Source: Lasiosphaeria ovina (lineage: Eukaryota > Ascomycota > Sordariomycetes > Sordariales > Lasiosphaeriaceae). From it: a stretch of DNA of 64,000 nt. Below, piece by piece: positions 33,601-44,693 of this stretch. A model generated the notes under the pieces. That model was given only the letters and a program-made list of their open reading frames with translations, did not search any database and had not been told where the DNA came from. The DNA is taken from NCBI GenBank assembly GCA_033439765.1, contig JAULSN010000005.1, positions 3,177,001 to 3,241,000 of the forward strand. Reading direction: 5' to 3'. The number at the start of each line of letters is the position of its first letter. The stretch's first letter is position 1. A program made the position numbers and the translations under genes.

Positions 33601-34696
33601 ATTACTTACTTTCTTTCTTTCTAAGACCCTTAATATTAATTGAATAGAGTGCTCTTATATATACGATAACCTAGCTATACCTAGAGAGGATACGGTCCTT
33701 CTAGATACCGAGCTAGAAGAAGAAGTTAGATCGTCTAGCGACGACGAGTCTAATAGTAGTAGTAGTAAGGCCGGATTAGTCTAGCCTAAGGATACGGAAG
33801 TCCGGGACGTAGACGCTCTAGTACCGGAAGAGCCAACCAATAACGGAGAGATTACTAGCCTTATATAATAACTAGAACCCCTTTCGATAAGTAATAATAT
33901 AGCTATAAACGAGTAGCTCCAGAATAAGCTAGCCCAGCTAAGAGAGTAGGTAGGAAGATACGACCATAATATAAGGGTGGCCGTAGAAAGAATTATAGGA
34001 CTGGAAGTAGCAAGGGCGGCGCTACCTCCGCCTACGCCGGCTCCTCCTAAGAAGAAGCTAAAGATCCCGTACCCTGAGCTCTACGACGGAGATAAAGATA
34101 AGTTCGAGAATTAGAAGGATATAGTACTCTCCTTCCTAACGTATAATATTAACGAAATCCTACTCTAAAAGGACGGAGTAACGTACGTCGGAACGCGACT
34201 CGTCGGAAAAGCCGCCGTTTAGTTCGAACTATACTAGAAGGCGCTAGCGTAAGTAGTAAAGGATAGGAACCCCGTTATCTATACTAGTATTAATAAGGGA
34301 GTAGAGGGAGTCCTTAAGCTAATAGGGGAATTCTTCGTAGAACGCTATATCTAGAGGAAGGCCGAAGAGTAGATTAAGAGGCTAAGATAAACTCGCTTAG
34401 TGGCCGAGTACGCGGTTGAGTTCTAGACCTATATACTACGCCTTAAGTAGTTAGTCTAAGGATAGCTACTTACGTTCTACGATAGCCTGAAGGACTACGT
34501 TAAGGACGAACTCTATAAGACGCCTCGCCCGGAGACGCTATAGGAGTATATCGAAACGGTAATTAATATCGATAACCGATAGTTCTAGTATAAAAGTAAG
34601 AAGCATTAAGAAAAGAAGGACGGACGATTAGTAGGAGGCTACTATAGCTATTAAGGTAATAAGCCTAACGATAAGAAGAAGAGGGCTATACCTTTA
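33601..34696 (+). pseudogene. Gypsy element C gag, 5' portion
   Basis: Continuation of element C after A. It aligns directly with 35189-36280 of element B and inversely with the gag end of A. It encodes the gag capsid region (for example YPELYDGDKDKFE-type, FFVERYI-type segments) with RIP stops. It ends at 34696, where the LTR of B begins. The rest of C is not found to the right of B. Confidence 0.8.
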
Positions 34697-35188
34697 TATT
34701 ACGGATCCCGTCACATACTGGGCAGCCTGCACGTGCGGGAGGGTCCGGTGTGGGTCCGCCTTACTAATTAGCGTATGCCCGGTATAGAAAGCTTAGCTGG
34801 CGCCGGGCGCATAGTTGCCCGACTAATTAGGATATGCCCGGTGGGAAGGTATTACTTGGTGCCGGGCAAGCGGTTGCCCGACTATATGGTACTGCTTAGT
34901 GGTGGGTAATACCGGTACGGTGGGCAAGTAAGAGCTGGGCTCTTATTGGCTACTATAGATAGATATATACGATGACCGTAGCTACGGTCTTAGATAGAGC
35001 TTACTTAGTTCCTCAAGTAAGTAATATATATTCTCTATACTTATATACTTTAAGTGGCAAACCTAGTTTGACTATATTATCCGTATAATAGGAGCTTGCC
35101 CTTTATTTATTCTTTATATCTATTTCTTAGACCCCTAGTACTTATATACGATATAACCTTAACCTATATAGTCGAGCGGTTTATAATA
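34697..35188 (+). repeat. Element B 5' LTR
   Basis: 492 bp, TATTACGGATCCCG to TTTATAATA. Confidence 0.9.
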
Positions 35189-35199
35189 TATTACTTGCT

Positions 35200-38100
35200 T
35201 TTACCTTTTCTAAGACCCTTAATATTGATTGAATAGAGTGCTCTTATATATACGACAACCTGGCTATACCTGGAGAGGATACGGTCCTTCTAGACACCGA
35301 GCTAGAAGAAGAAGTCAGATCGTCTAGCGACGACGAGTCTAATAGTAGTAGTAAAGCCGGATTAGTCCAGCCTAAGGATACGGAAGTCCGGGACGTAGAC
35401 GCTCCAGTACCGGAAGAACCAACTAATAACGGAGAGATTACTAGCCTTATATAATAATTGGAACCCCTTTCGATAAGTAATAATATAGCCACGAACGAGC
35501 AGCTCTAGAATAAGCTAGCCTAGCTAAAAGAGTAGGTAGGGAGATACGACCATAATATAAGAGTAGCCGTAGAAAGAATTATAGGACTAGAAGTAGTAAG
35601 GGCGGCGCTACCTCCGCCTATACCGGCTCCTCCTAGGAAGAAGCTAAAGATCCCGTACCCTGAGCTCTACGACGGAGATAAAGATAAGTTCAAAAATTAG
35701 AAGGATATAGTACTCTCCTTTATTAAGTATAATATTGATGAAATCCTATTCTAGAAGGATGGAGTAACGTACGTCAGGACGCGACTCGTCGGGAAAGCGG
35801 CCGTTTAGTTCGAACCATACCAGAAGGCGCTAGCGTAAGTAATAAAGGATAGGAACCCCGTTATCCACGCTAATATTAATAAGGGAGCGGAGGGAGTCCT
35901 TAAGCTAATAGGCGAATTCTTTACGGAACGCCACCTCTAGAGGAAGGCCGAAGAGTAGATTAAGAGGCTAAGATAAACTCGGTTAGTAGTTGAGTATATA
36001 GTTAAGTTCTAGACCTATATACTACGCCTTAATTAGTTAGTCTAGGGATAGCTACTTACGTTTTACGATAACCTAAAGGACTATATTAAGGACGAATTCT
36101 ATAAGACGCCTCGCCCGGAGACGCTACGGGAGTATATCGAAGCGGTAATTAATATCGATAACCGGTAGTTCTAATACGAAAGTAAGAAGCGCCGAGAAAA
36201 GAAGGACGGGCGACCGGTAAGAGGCTACTATAGCCGCTAGGGTAATAAGCCTAACGATAAAAAGAAGAGGGCTATACCTTTAACCGCCTTAGGTATATAC
36301 CTAGGACTAATAGACGAGAGCGTTAGAGTACTTCTTTAGAACCTAGTATAATAGTTACGCCCACCTCGTAATAAGAAGAACGATACCTATAATAACTATA
36401 ATAAGAAAGGCTACTAGGCTAGAGAATACCGCTAACTACGAAAATAGGGTAATTAGAGGCCCTCGGAAGATAAGAAGCTACGCTTTAGCGATACCTAGGT
36501 CGTGGGAATAGTCTTATAGGACGAGGAAGAGGACGATACTACGGTAGCCTTTAAGCTTACTAACGATCGGCCACCCTCGCGAGTAGAGTAAGGATAGGAC
36601 GAGATAGGAAGTCTCCCTGACTATAGTATATAAGGACTTACCCGCGGGTTAGTAGAAGCCTAGGGGTTAGAGGTCCCCTCCCCGTTTACGGACGAAGAAG
36701 AAGTAGACTAGATATAGGGCTACGAAGCTACGGTTAGGGAGATCCTGAACCTTCGTAAAGGATTAGAAAGATACCGTACGGAGTAGGAAGAGCTAATTAG
36801 GAGGATCGATAAAGGAAACTAATTACCTAAAGAGTATTAGGACGATATCCTTACTTTGGCCTATTTAACTTAGTAGAAAACGGAGTTATTAGGATAGCTA
36901 AACGAGGAGTATACGGTCCTAGAAGAATATAGAGACTAGCGATTAGCCCCTTAAGAAAGCTAGATCGACGAAGGGGATCGTAAGGAGATTAGGCGACCCT
37001 TACGCCCCGCCGAAGATACTAAGATAGGGAAGGTTATTAAGGATATGGTAGAGGAAGTAGATATCGAAGTAGGAGACGCGCTCTAGCTTGACCTAGAGTA
37101 CCCCGAATACGAGGGAATGGACTGGATGAGCTATATCTACGATACCTACTAGATATATCTCGTATATAAGTGGAATTTCGACTACTTTCTGGCTAGAATT
37201 AGAGATTAGGCGATGCCTAGGGTATTTTAGTACGTACTTATAGAGGAGATTAAGGTAGATACCGATCTTTAAGTTAAAGGTAGTTTAGAGATTATAGTAA
37301 AGTTATTCTCCTAAAAGGACTATTAGAAGAGGAAGACCGATTAGAGAGAGTACGAAAATATTAATTATACTATATACTAGCGCTAGAAGGTTATAGCCTA
37401 GACTACTAATCGGCGTTAGTATCTTAGGAGGTCTCGCTAGAGGACCGTATAGTAATAATAAGAGCGAGACGTACGCTTAGCCCTTAGGAACGAAATACGA
37501 TAACTTATAAGTATCGAGTATAAACCTAAGGTACCCTAGTAGAAGACTTAAAAAGAACGAATACTACGCTAGTAACTATAGTAGGTAAGAGAACGTTTAG
37601 GAAACGGCTCGCGGGCCTCTAATAGGCCCAGCGACTACGAGTAAAACCTATATTCGAACGGACCGATACTAAGGATTAGAGGTATCCTACGGTCGGGTCT
37701 ACTTAAAGACCTCAATTACTATCTCGCTCGGACGAAGCAATCGTTAGTAAAGTAGAGGCGGAACCGGGATTCTTACGAGGGCTATAGATTTAGGCCTAAT
37801 ATAAATAGGGATCTAAGAAGGAGAAGGGATTATTATCCCTAGTTATAAAAATCGACGGAGGAAGTAATAGAAATATTATCTCCGCCGATCTTATAAAGCG
37901 ACTCCGAATCCCTTAGAAGGAAAAGGAGGCCCCCTTAAAGTTAAAGACCTTCGACGGAGCTCTTATAGGATTTAATAACGGGTATTATATATAAGAGACC
38001 TAACCGCTACTAATTACGGTAGACGGAGAATCCTATAAAGTTATATTTAATATACTACCGTTAGTAAAGTAGTTCGATATACTATTAGGGGACTTATAAC

Positions 38101-41100
38101 TAGAAGCTTATAACCCCGATATCTAGTAGGAGAAAGGTAATGAATTTCTCGCTAGTAGAAAGAAGAAAAACTATAGATTAGGACGCTAACCTCGGGAAGA
38201 AAACCTTTAAGATAACGAGGAAGGGCCGCTCGAAGTAGAGAGTAGGAGCTAAGATCGCTATATAGGCCAATATAGGGATTATAGTAGGTCGATTAAGCTA
38301 AAGAAAGAAGTAGATATCGGCGAAGGACGATTTATTATACTTATTAAGGCTATCGAGCTGGACGAGGACGACTTAGGTAAGATACCGGATAAGTTTAAGA
38401 ATATACCCCGCGAATATCTAAAATACGATATCTTTAGAGACCGAATAAGGGACTAACTACTAAAGTATAGACCGTTCGATTATAAGATTAATCTAAAGCT
38501 AGGAGTAAAACTTAGGAGATATAATATCTATTACCTTATACCGTAGTAAGATAAGGTAATAAAGGAGTATCTAAGTAAGAACCTACTACGCGGTTTTATT
38601 AGACGCTTAAGATTAGAGGTAGCCTACCCCGTACTATTTATATTATAAAAGTAGGGAAAGCTATATATAATTATAGACTACCGTACTCTAAATAAGGAGA
38701 TTATTAAAAACTAGTATCCCCTCCCGTTAATTACCGAAATACGCGATCGGTTATTTAGGGCGAAGTAGTTTACTAAACTTAACCTCCCTTTCGGATTCGG
38801 CTATATTAGAATTAAAGAAGGAGATAAGTAGAAGATAGCCTTTAGAACTCGGTATAGGTACTTTAAGTACTTAGTAATACCGATAGGCTTGACTAACGTT
38901 TTAGTATTATTTTAGGAGATAATTAACTATATTCTATACGAATATATCGATAAATTCGCCATAGTCTATATCGACGATATCCTAATCTATAGTAAAACGT
39001 TAAAGGAGTATAAGAAGTATATATATATAGTATTATAAGCTCTTAATAAGTAGGAACTCTTAGTTAACTATATAAAGAGCGAGTTCTATATTTAAAAGAC
39101 GACCTTCTTAGGTTTCGAGATCTCGCTAGGAGAAGTACGAATCGACCTAAAGAAGATCGAGGTAATTAGAGACTAGCTAGTATTATAGAACCTAATAGAT
39201 ATTAAGTCTTTTATTAGATTTATTAGCTTTTATAAGATATTTATTAAAAGATTCGTAGTAATTACGCGACCCCTTTATAAGCTTATTACTAAGGATACGC
39301 TATAGGAATAGAAGGAAGAATATTAAATAGCCTTCGAGACCCTTAGGTAGAGGATAATCGAAGACCTAGTATTAAAGCTACTAGACTTTAATAAACCTTT
39401 TAAAGTCGAGACGGATACCTTAGATTACGCTATAGGAGTAGTCCTTAAGTAAAAGTACGACGGCTAAAACCACCTAGTTACCTATATCTCTAAAGTATTT
39501 AAAGGAGTAGAAGAGAACTAGTAGACGTACGATAAAGAGCTAAGGTCGATTATCTACGCTTTTGAAGACTAGTAACCTTACCTTAGCGGAATGGAGTAAC
39601 CCGTTAAGGTATATATAGATTATTATAACCTTTAATAATAGATTAGGAAGTAAAAACTCAGCGGTAGATAAGTACGCTAGGTAGAGTTCCTCGTACCCTT
39701 TAACTTCGAGGTCTATTACGTTAAAGGGACGGAGAACGTTCGGGCGGACGCTCTTAATAGAAGACCGGACTATCGGGTTTAGGAAGAAAAGACGGAATTA
39801 CCACCTCTTTTATAAGAAGATAGGGAAGTACTTAAGTACCTTATCGAGGACTAGTACGACGTTTATATAGCTTACTATATAAAATAGGAGAACGATAAAG
39901 AATACTAATTTAAGGCTCGTACCTTAGAGGAAGAGTAAGACCTACCGTTCGGTACTATTATCGACGGTCTAGGTAAAGTTTAGTACGGTAGTAAGATATA
40001 CATATATCCTAACGATTAATTAGGATTAATCTAGGAGTAATATAGCGCTAAACTTAATGGATATCTCGGATAAGCTAAGACGCTCGCGAGAATCTAATAA
40101 TAATACGACTTCCCTAGGATTAGAATTAAGATAAAGGAGGTATTAGTAGAATACGAGGAGTACTATAAGAGTAAGGTAAAACGGTATATACCGTACGGAC
40201 TCTTAGAACTACTTCTAGTCGTAGAAGATCTATTCGCTTTAATTATAATAGACTTTATTATGAAACTACTACCGTTAATAGACCCGGTTACGGACGTAGT
40301 CTACGACGCGGTATAGGTAGTAGTAGACCGATTTACGAAGTACTTATACTTCATCCCGTTTAAAGAGACTTAGGACGCTACGAAGTTCGCTAAGGTCTTT
40401 TAGAAGTATATCGGCTTATATTACGGATAGCTAAAGGAGATTATCTTAGACCGAGATAAGCTTTTTATTTCAAAGTTCTAGAAGAATCTTACGGAAGAAC
40501 TAATAACGAGAGGTAAGCCCTCTATATCATACTATCTATAGACGGACGGTTAGACGGAACGGCTTAACTAGATCCTAGAGACGTACCTTAGGATCTACGT
40601 TAACTTTAAATAAGATAATTAGGTCGACCTCTTACTAAGTACGTAATTTAGCTATAATATAGCGGTTCTAGAAGCTACTAGAACTACCCCTTTCTTTAAC
40701 CTCTTTAAATACGATACTGTTAAAGTATGGCTAGTTACTAGGGTTGTAGGTCCTGAAGTGCAGGGCACTGCAGTAGCTGTGTTGGAGTTGTGAGTGTTGT
40801 GGCTGTTGTGTGGTGCTGAGGGCGCTATACCTAGATTGTTTACTTTGCCCCACAGCACCCTCTCGAAACCCCTATACGTCTTGGCACACGTAAGACAAGC
40901 CCACTAGAAGACTATAGAATACAGAGCTGTCTACGGAGCCTGTGGGCCTCTAGAACCTTCTAGAGAGTCCACCTTAGGTCTATATAGACCTGTCCTTTCT
41001 CTTAGATAGATTTCCTAAGTAAGTAAGCCTCTTGTTATGAGTATAAAAGAAAGCAACAAGTAAGCACTGCACTCACCACTCTTTGTACTATACTTCTTCT

Positions 41101-42060
41101 ATAATACAACTCCTCTCTGTCTTCTTCAGCACCCACAGTTGGTCCCGAAGACCCTGACTGTAGGGCAGAGTCCCCTACAGCCTACGAGGTAGACTGCTGA
41201 GCAGAGTCCTCACAGTCTGAGTGGCAGGCCTGTAGCAGAGTTCTATAGACCTGTAGTCAGTCAGCCTGCTTCCCTCAGTGCCTTGCAGAAGCACTGTTGT
41301 ATCGGACCGTAGGGCACAGCTCCTTATAGTCTACCCTGCACTTGATCGACCTACCCTGCACTTAGTTCCCGATATACGCTACACGCATTGCTTCCGCTGC
41401 GCCTGCTGCCCTGCGCACCCTGTATAGGTGCTGAGTTCAGGCCTATACAGGAACGTAGTTCAACAGATACGGATCTTAGGTAGGGACTACCTACGGAAGT
41501 ACTAAGCGTACCCCGTACTCGAGTAGTTACGGATCGGATTAAGGAGCTATACGCCTACCTATAGGGTAGATTAGAATAAGTACGCTAGTATATAAAGACG
41601 TACTATAATAAATATAAGCTCGAGGGACCTCGCCTAGAGGAGGGGGATAAGGTTTTTCTTTCGACTAAATTTTTAATAATAAAACGGCTAAGTAAGAAGC
41701 TAGACTTTAAGAGGATTAGACCGTTTAAGATTAAGAAGAAGATCGCGATATCTAACTATATACTATCCCTACTTAGTACGATAAAGCTAAGGATAAATAT
41801 CTTTTATATTTTACTTTTAGAACTAGCGCCGAAGAACGCGCGGCTAGCTTAGGATATCGAAGTCGAGGACTTCGAGGAAGAGTACGATATTAAGTAGGTT
41901 TTGGACTCTTGAATTATAAAAGGAGAGCTCTAATACCTAATTAAATAGCTCGATTATAAAAATAAGGAGAACTCGTAAGAACTAGTTTTATTTCTAAGCT
42001 ATTTAGAGAAGATTTAAGAATTCTACTAACGGAATCTAGACCGGCTTAAGGAGCCTATAT
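35200..42060 (+). pseudogene. Gypsy B gag-pol (chromovirus), RIP-inactivated
   Basis: gag (to about 36500) with a knuckle NNYNKKGY.AREYR (ancestral CxxCxxxGHxxxxC). Protease near 37840 (KIDGGSNRNILSPPIL). RT about 38560-39200 with GKLYIIIDYRTLNKE and an intact IVYIDDILIYSK. RNase H with VETDTLDYAIGVVL. Integrase about 40200-40710, interrupted by a solo LTR and continuing to about 41740. Chromodomain about 41790-41960 (VEDFEEEYDIK.VLDS, KGELQYLIK, LDYKNKENS). In-frame TAG/TAA stops are numerous and occur almost only where Gln or Trp is expected. This is the most readable copy of the family and is the basis for placing domains in A. Confidence 0.88.
40718..41465. mobile_element. Solo LTR, 748 bp, un-RIPed, TSD GATAC
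   Basis: Starts TGTTAAAGTATGG and ends GTTCAACA, flanked by GATAC at 40713-40717 and 41466-41470. It interrupts the integrase of B at a point where A is continuous. It has normal CpA/TpG content, unlike B around it, so it inserted after B was mutated. A TATA-like GAGTATAAAAG lies near 41038. It contains no coding sequence. The parent family is not otherwise present in this window. Confidence 0.88.
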
Positions 42061-42108
42061 AGGTAGCTCTAAGGCGCCGGGGACGATCTAGAAAAATATA
42101 AAAATAAT

Positions 42109-42226
42109 AGATCGCGTAGGATTCGAACCTACGACCTCGTATTAGCTCCTACTAACCGGAATAACTAAGGCTATTTCCGGCTAGCGAGATGCGTAGCGAT
42201 ACGTTATACTACTAGACTAGTAACCC
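42109..42226 (-). ncRNA. tRNA-like sequence in Gypsy B
   Basis: On the minus strand: GGGTTAC, TAGTCTAGTAGTATAA, CGTAT, about 56 nt containing a CCGGAAATAGCC hairpin, ATACG, AGGTC, a perfect T arm (GTAGG-TTCGAAT-CCTAC), GCGATCT, then a run of five T. T arm, 5-nt variable loop and 7-nt acceptor strand fit a tRNA. CGTAT/ATACG can form an anticodon stem with an intron-sized insert. The 5' acceptor no longer pairs well, as RIP would cause. No amino-acid identity can be given safely. Confidence 0.5.
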
Positions 42227-42229
42227 TAC

Positions 42230-42727
42230 TTAATTATTAAGAACCACTCCGCATAACGCGCTATATTAAGGCCTAGTCGAGGGACTCGCGGTAGGTACCT
42301 ACGGGGACTTAGTCAATTGGGGTATATCGCTAGTCTAGTTAAGGAAGGAAGGCGTAGGCGAAAAACCAGCCTAGAGGGAAGGATCGAGCTCGCCGAGAGA
42401 AGGGACGGAAGGAGTAAGTTACTCCTCCTCCTCGATAAGGGCGAACTCGCGCGAAAAGGCGGTCTCGGTACGCGCTTTAAGAGCGCGTAACTAAGTCTTA
42501 AGCTAGAGGAGCTTAGAGTTAAGATAAAGAAGCTAGGAGAAAGCCTCTTTCTTTTTAGAATTAAGGCGGCGCTTCTTATCGAGTAGGCTACGAAGGATAA
42601 TCGGATTAATACCCGATACGTCGTACTACTTAGCGCCCGAACGAAGGTAATAATTATAGAACCTACTACGCGACGATAAGCGGTAGTCGGTAAGGTGAAG
42701 GCGCTTATAACGAGAGTAGGTAGGTAT
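42230..42727 (-). pseudogene. Antisense accessory ORF of Gypsy B (coiled-coil)
   Basis: Same 498-bp frame as 19573-20070 in element A, with no indels. The ATG is ATA here (RIP-type), the terminal stop is TAA instead of TGA, and internal stops are TAG/TAA at Gln positions. Readable parts include YSRYKRLHLTDYRLSSRS, RFYNYYLRSGAK, ILRSLLDKKRRL and FSREFALIEEEE. Collinearity of both copies over the full frame, with changes that are nearly all transitions, argues that it was a real gene of the element family. It ends 3 bp before the tRNA-like sequence. Confidence 0.6.
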
Positions 42728-42934
42728 TTTGGAGCTAAAAAGATCGGTATAATCGGTAGAGTCGATACGGCGATCGGAGGAAGTACGCGGAGTAATTACC
42801 TTACGTTTCGAGATACGATTAGCGGATATAATCGCGGATAATATAGGAGGAAAGGAAGGACCTATTAGGGTTAGCGGCTAGCTAAGGAAAGAAGCGTTAA
42901 TTATTAGGGCGCTAACCTTGGAGGAGGGGTATCG

Positions 42935-43426
42935 TATTACGGATCCCGTTATATATTAGGTAGCCTATATATACGGGAGGGTCCGGTATAGGTCCGCCCT
43001 ACTAATTAGCGTATACCCGGCGAGGAAAGCTTGGCTGGCGCCGGGCGCGTAGTTGCCCGACTAATTAGGATATGCCCGGTAGGAGGGTATTACTTAGCGC
43101 CGGGTAGGCGGTTGCCCGACTATATAGTACTACTTAGTAGTAGGTAATACCGATACGGTAGGTAAGTAAGAGCTAGGCTCTTATTAGCTACTAAAGATAG
43201 ATATATACGATAACCGTAACTACGGTCTTAGATAGAGCTTGCTTAGTTCCTTAAGTAAGTAATATATATTCTCTATACTTATATACTTTGAGTAGCAAAC
43301 TCAGTTTGACTATATTACCCGTATAATAGGAGCTTACCCTTTGTTCATTCTTCATATCTACTTCTTAGACCCCTAGTACCTGTGTACGATATAACCTTGA
43401 CCCATATAGTCGAGCGGTTTGTAATA
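42935..43426 (+). repeat. Element B 3' LTR
   Basis: 492 bp, TATTACGG to TTTGTAATA. It marks the right border of the Gypsy nest. Confidence 0.9.
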
Positions 43427-43455
43427 CCATAACCACCACTTCCTATCGCGACGGC

Positions 43456-44173
43456 CTAGGCCAGCATTTGCTTTACGATACCCGACTCCCCGATCTTCAA
43501 GAAACGGTAGCTGCTATTCAAGAGAATAGCTATTCTGTTCGAGGCCCGCCGTAAACCTAGGCCTCGCTGGTTCATCTAGTATAAGCGCGCCTTCGGAGGG
43601 ACCCAACGCCATTTTGACGAGCGTAGCTAGGAGCCTTACGATCTAGTATAGGCCGAGAAATATATTACTCACGTCCCGGCTCCTAACGGCAAGGGTATCC
43701 CCATAGACTCGGAACTATATAGGCTTTACTAGTAGAAGCGCTATCCTTACTTCGTCAAAGACTACGGAGGCGACCTATACCGCTGGTATACCTGGAAATA
43801 TCACTTCGAAGGGGTACGTATACGGCGCGGAGTTAAGGGCGAGATTAATAGAGTGGACGACGATAGGCTCGCCCTTTGGGCCGGGGGCATTAAGTAAGCC
43901 GGCATTACCGACTTCTTTTAACCAACGGCGCGTATAGGCTTGGAGGAGAATAGGAAGGAATCGAGTAGGACAGCGGGCGATAAGCCGACGATTCAAACGC
44001 CGATAGGCCTGGGGTTGGGTCTCCCTCTTACCTCGCAGGTAAGCGGACCACCCCGACCCGACAAGAAGATCATAGCGTTCTACTCGCATATCGAGAAGCG
44101 GCAGGGCGTAGGGGAGAAGGCAGAGACGGACTGGACCTGGGTGGACGCTAGCGCTGGAGAAGACAGGGCTTAA
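43456..44173 (+). pseudogene. RIP-damaged gene with PIP-box-like motif
   Basis: One frame from about 43456 to TAA 44171-44173 reads as about 235 residues with several TAG/TAA codons in the left two thirds: FKKR*LLFKRIAILFEARRK, KYITHVPAPNGKGIPIDSEL, KRYPYFVKDYGGDLYRWYTW, VDDDRLALWAGGIK*AGITDFF*PTAR. The last third (EENRKESSRTAGDKPTIQTP onward to WTWVDASAGEDRA) has no stops. Restoring Gln at one TAA gives QAGITDFF, a match to the PCNA-binding PIP box (Q-x-x-I/L-x-x-F-F). RIP density falls with distance from element B, which suggests leakage from the repeat. The family is not recognised, and a DNA replication/repair link is inference from the motif only. Confidence 0.5.
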
Positions 44174-44693
44174 TGCTTGGTGGACTAATGGAATCTTGGG
44201 CCGCGACATGGGCACATATTCGATCGCGGCAGATCTATCATGACGGGCGGAATGCTCAAGGATGAAAAGAAGTTATGTGCGTAGTCCGTTGGGCCTCGAG
44301 GATTCGCGCCAGACACCAGGTCAGGAGCCGTCGGCAGAAATTCGGGATTAGTCAGCCACACCACCGAAAAATCCCTCCACAGCAGGATCCACCAAGCCAA
44401 CTCGGTCCACCGAATAGACCAATAATATTCCCTAGTAATGACCCACATCCGCTAGTTATTTTTCAACCACCAAATGCGGGGCTCATCCTCATATGCGAGG
44501 TGCAGACAGGTGACGCAAACCGCAAGCGGTTTGCCTAAAGAGCCTTGAGGAACGAAGCTGGATAACAGTGGGCGTGACAATGACAGCCAAAGCGCGGGCA
44601 TCATCCATGGTCGCAATAACCGCGTCCCGAAGACCATCTCACTGGAAATGCTTTGCAGGGTCTCTGTTTTGGTAGACTACTCTCAATCCGCCC
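44174..44693. other. Intergenic, no gene recognised
   Basis: Downstream of the PIP-box-like remnant and of the membrane protein's 3' end. Only shadow ORFs. Confidence 0.4.

Larger units (their letters stand above)
34697..43426 (+). mobile_element. Chromodomain Gypsy element B
   Basis: LTRs 34697-35188 and 42935-43426 (492 bp each). Coding is on +: gag, protease, RT, RNase H, integrase, chromodomain, then an antisense ORF and a tRNA-like sequence before the 3' LTR. Flanking 5-mers differ (CTTTA left, CCATA right), so either the duplication is lost or the two LTRs come from different insertions joined by recombination. It contains a 748-bp solo LTR. Confidence 0.9.

Noticed and set aside
43775..44215. 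146-codon minus-strand frame
   Set aside because: It is antisense to the PIP-box-like pseudogene, whose frame is coherent over a longer span. No motif of its own.
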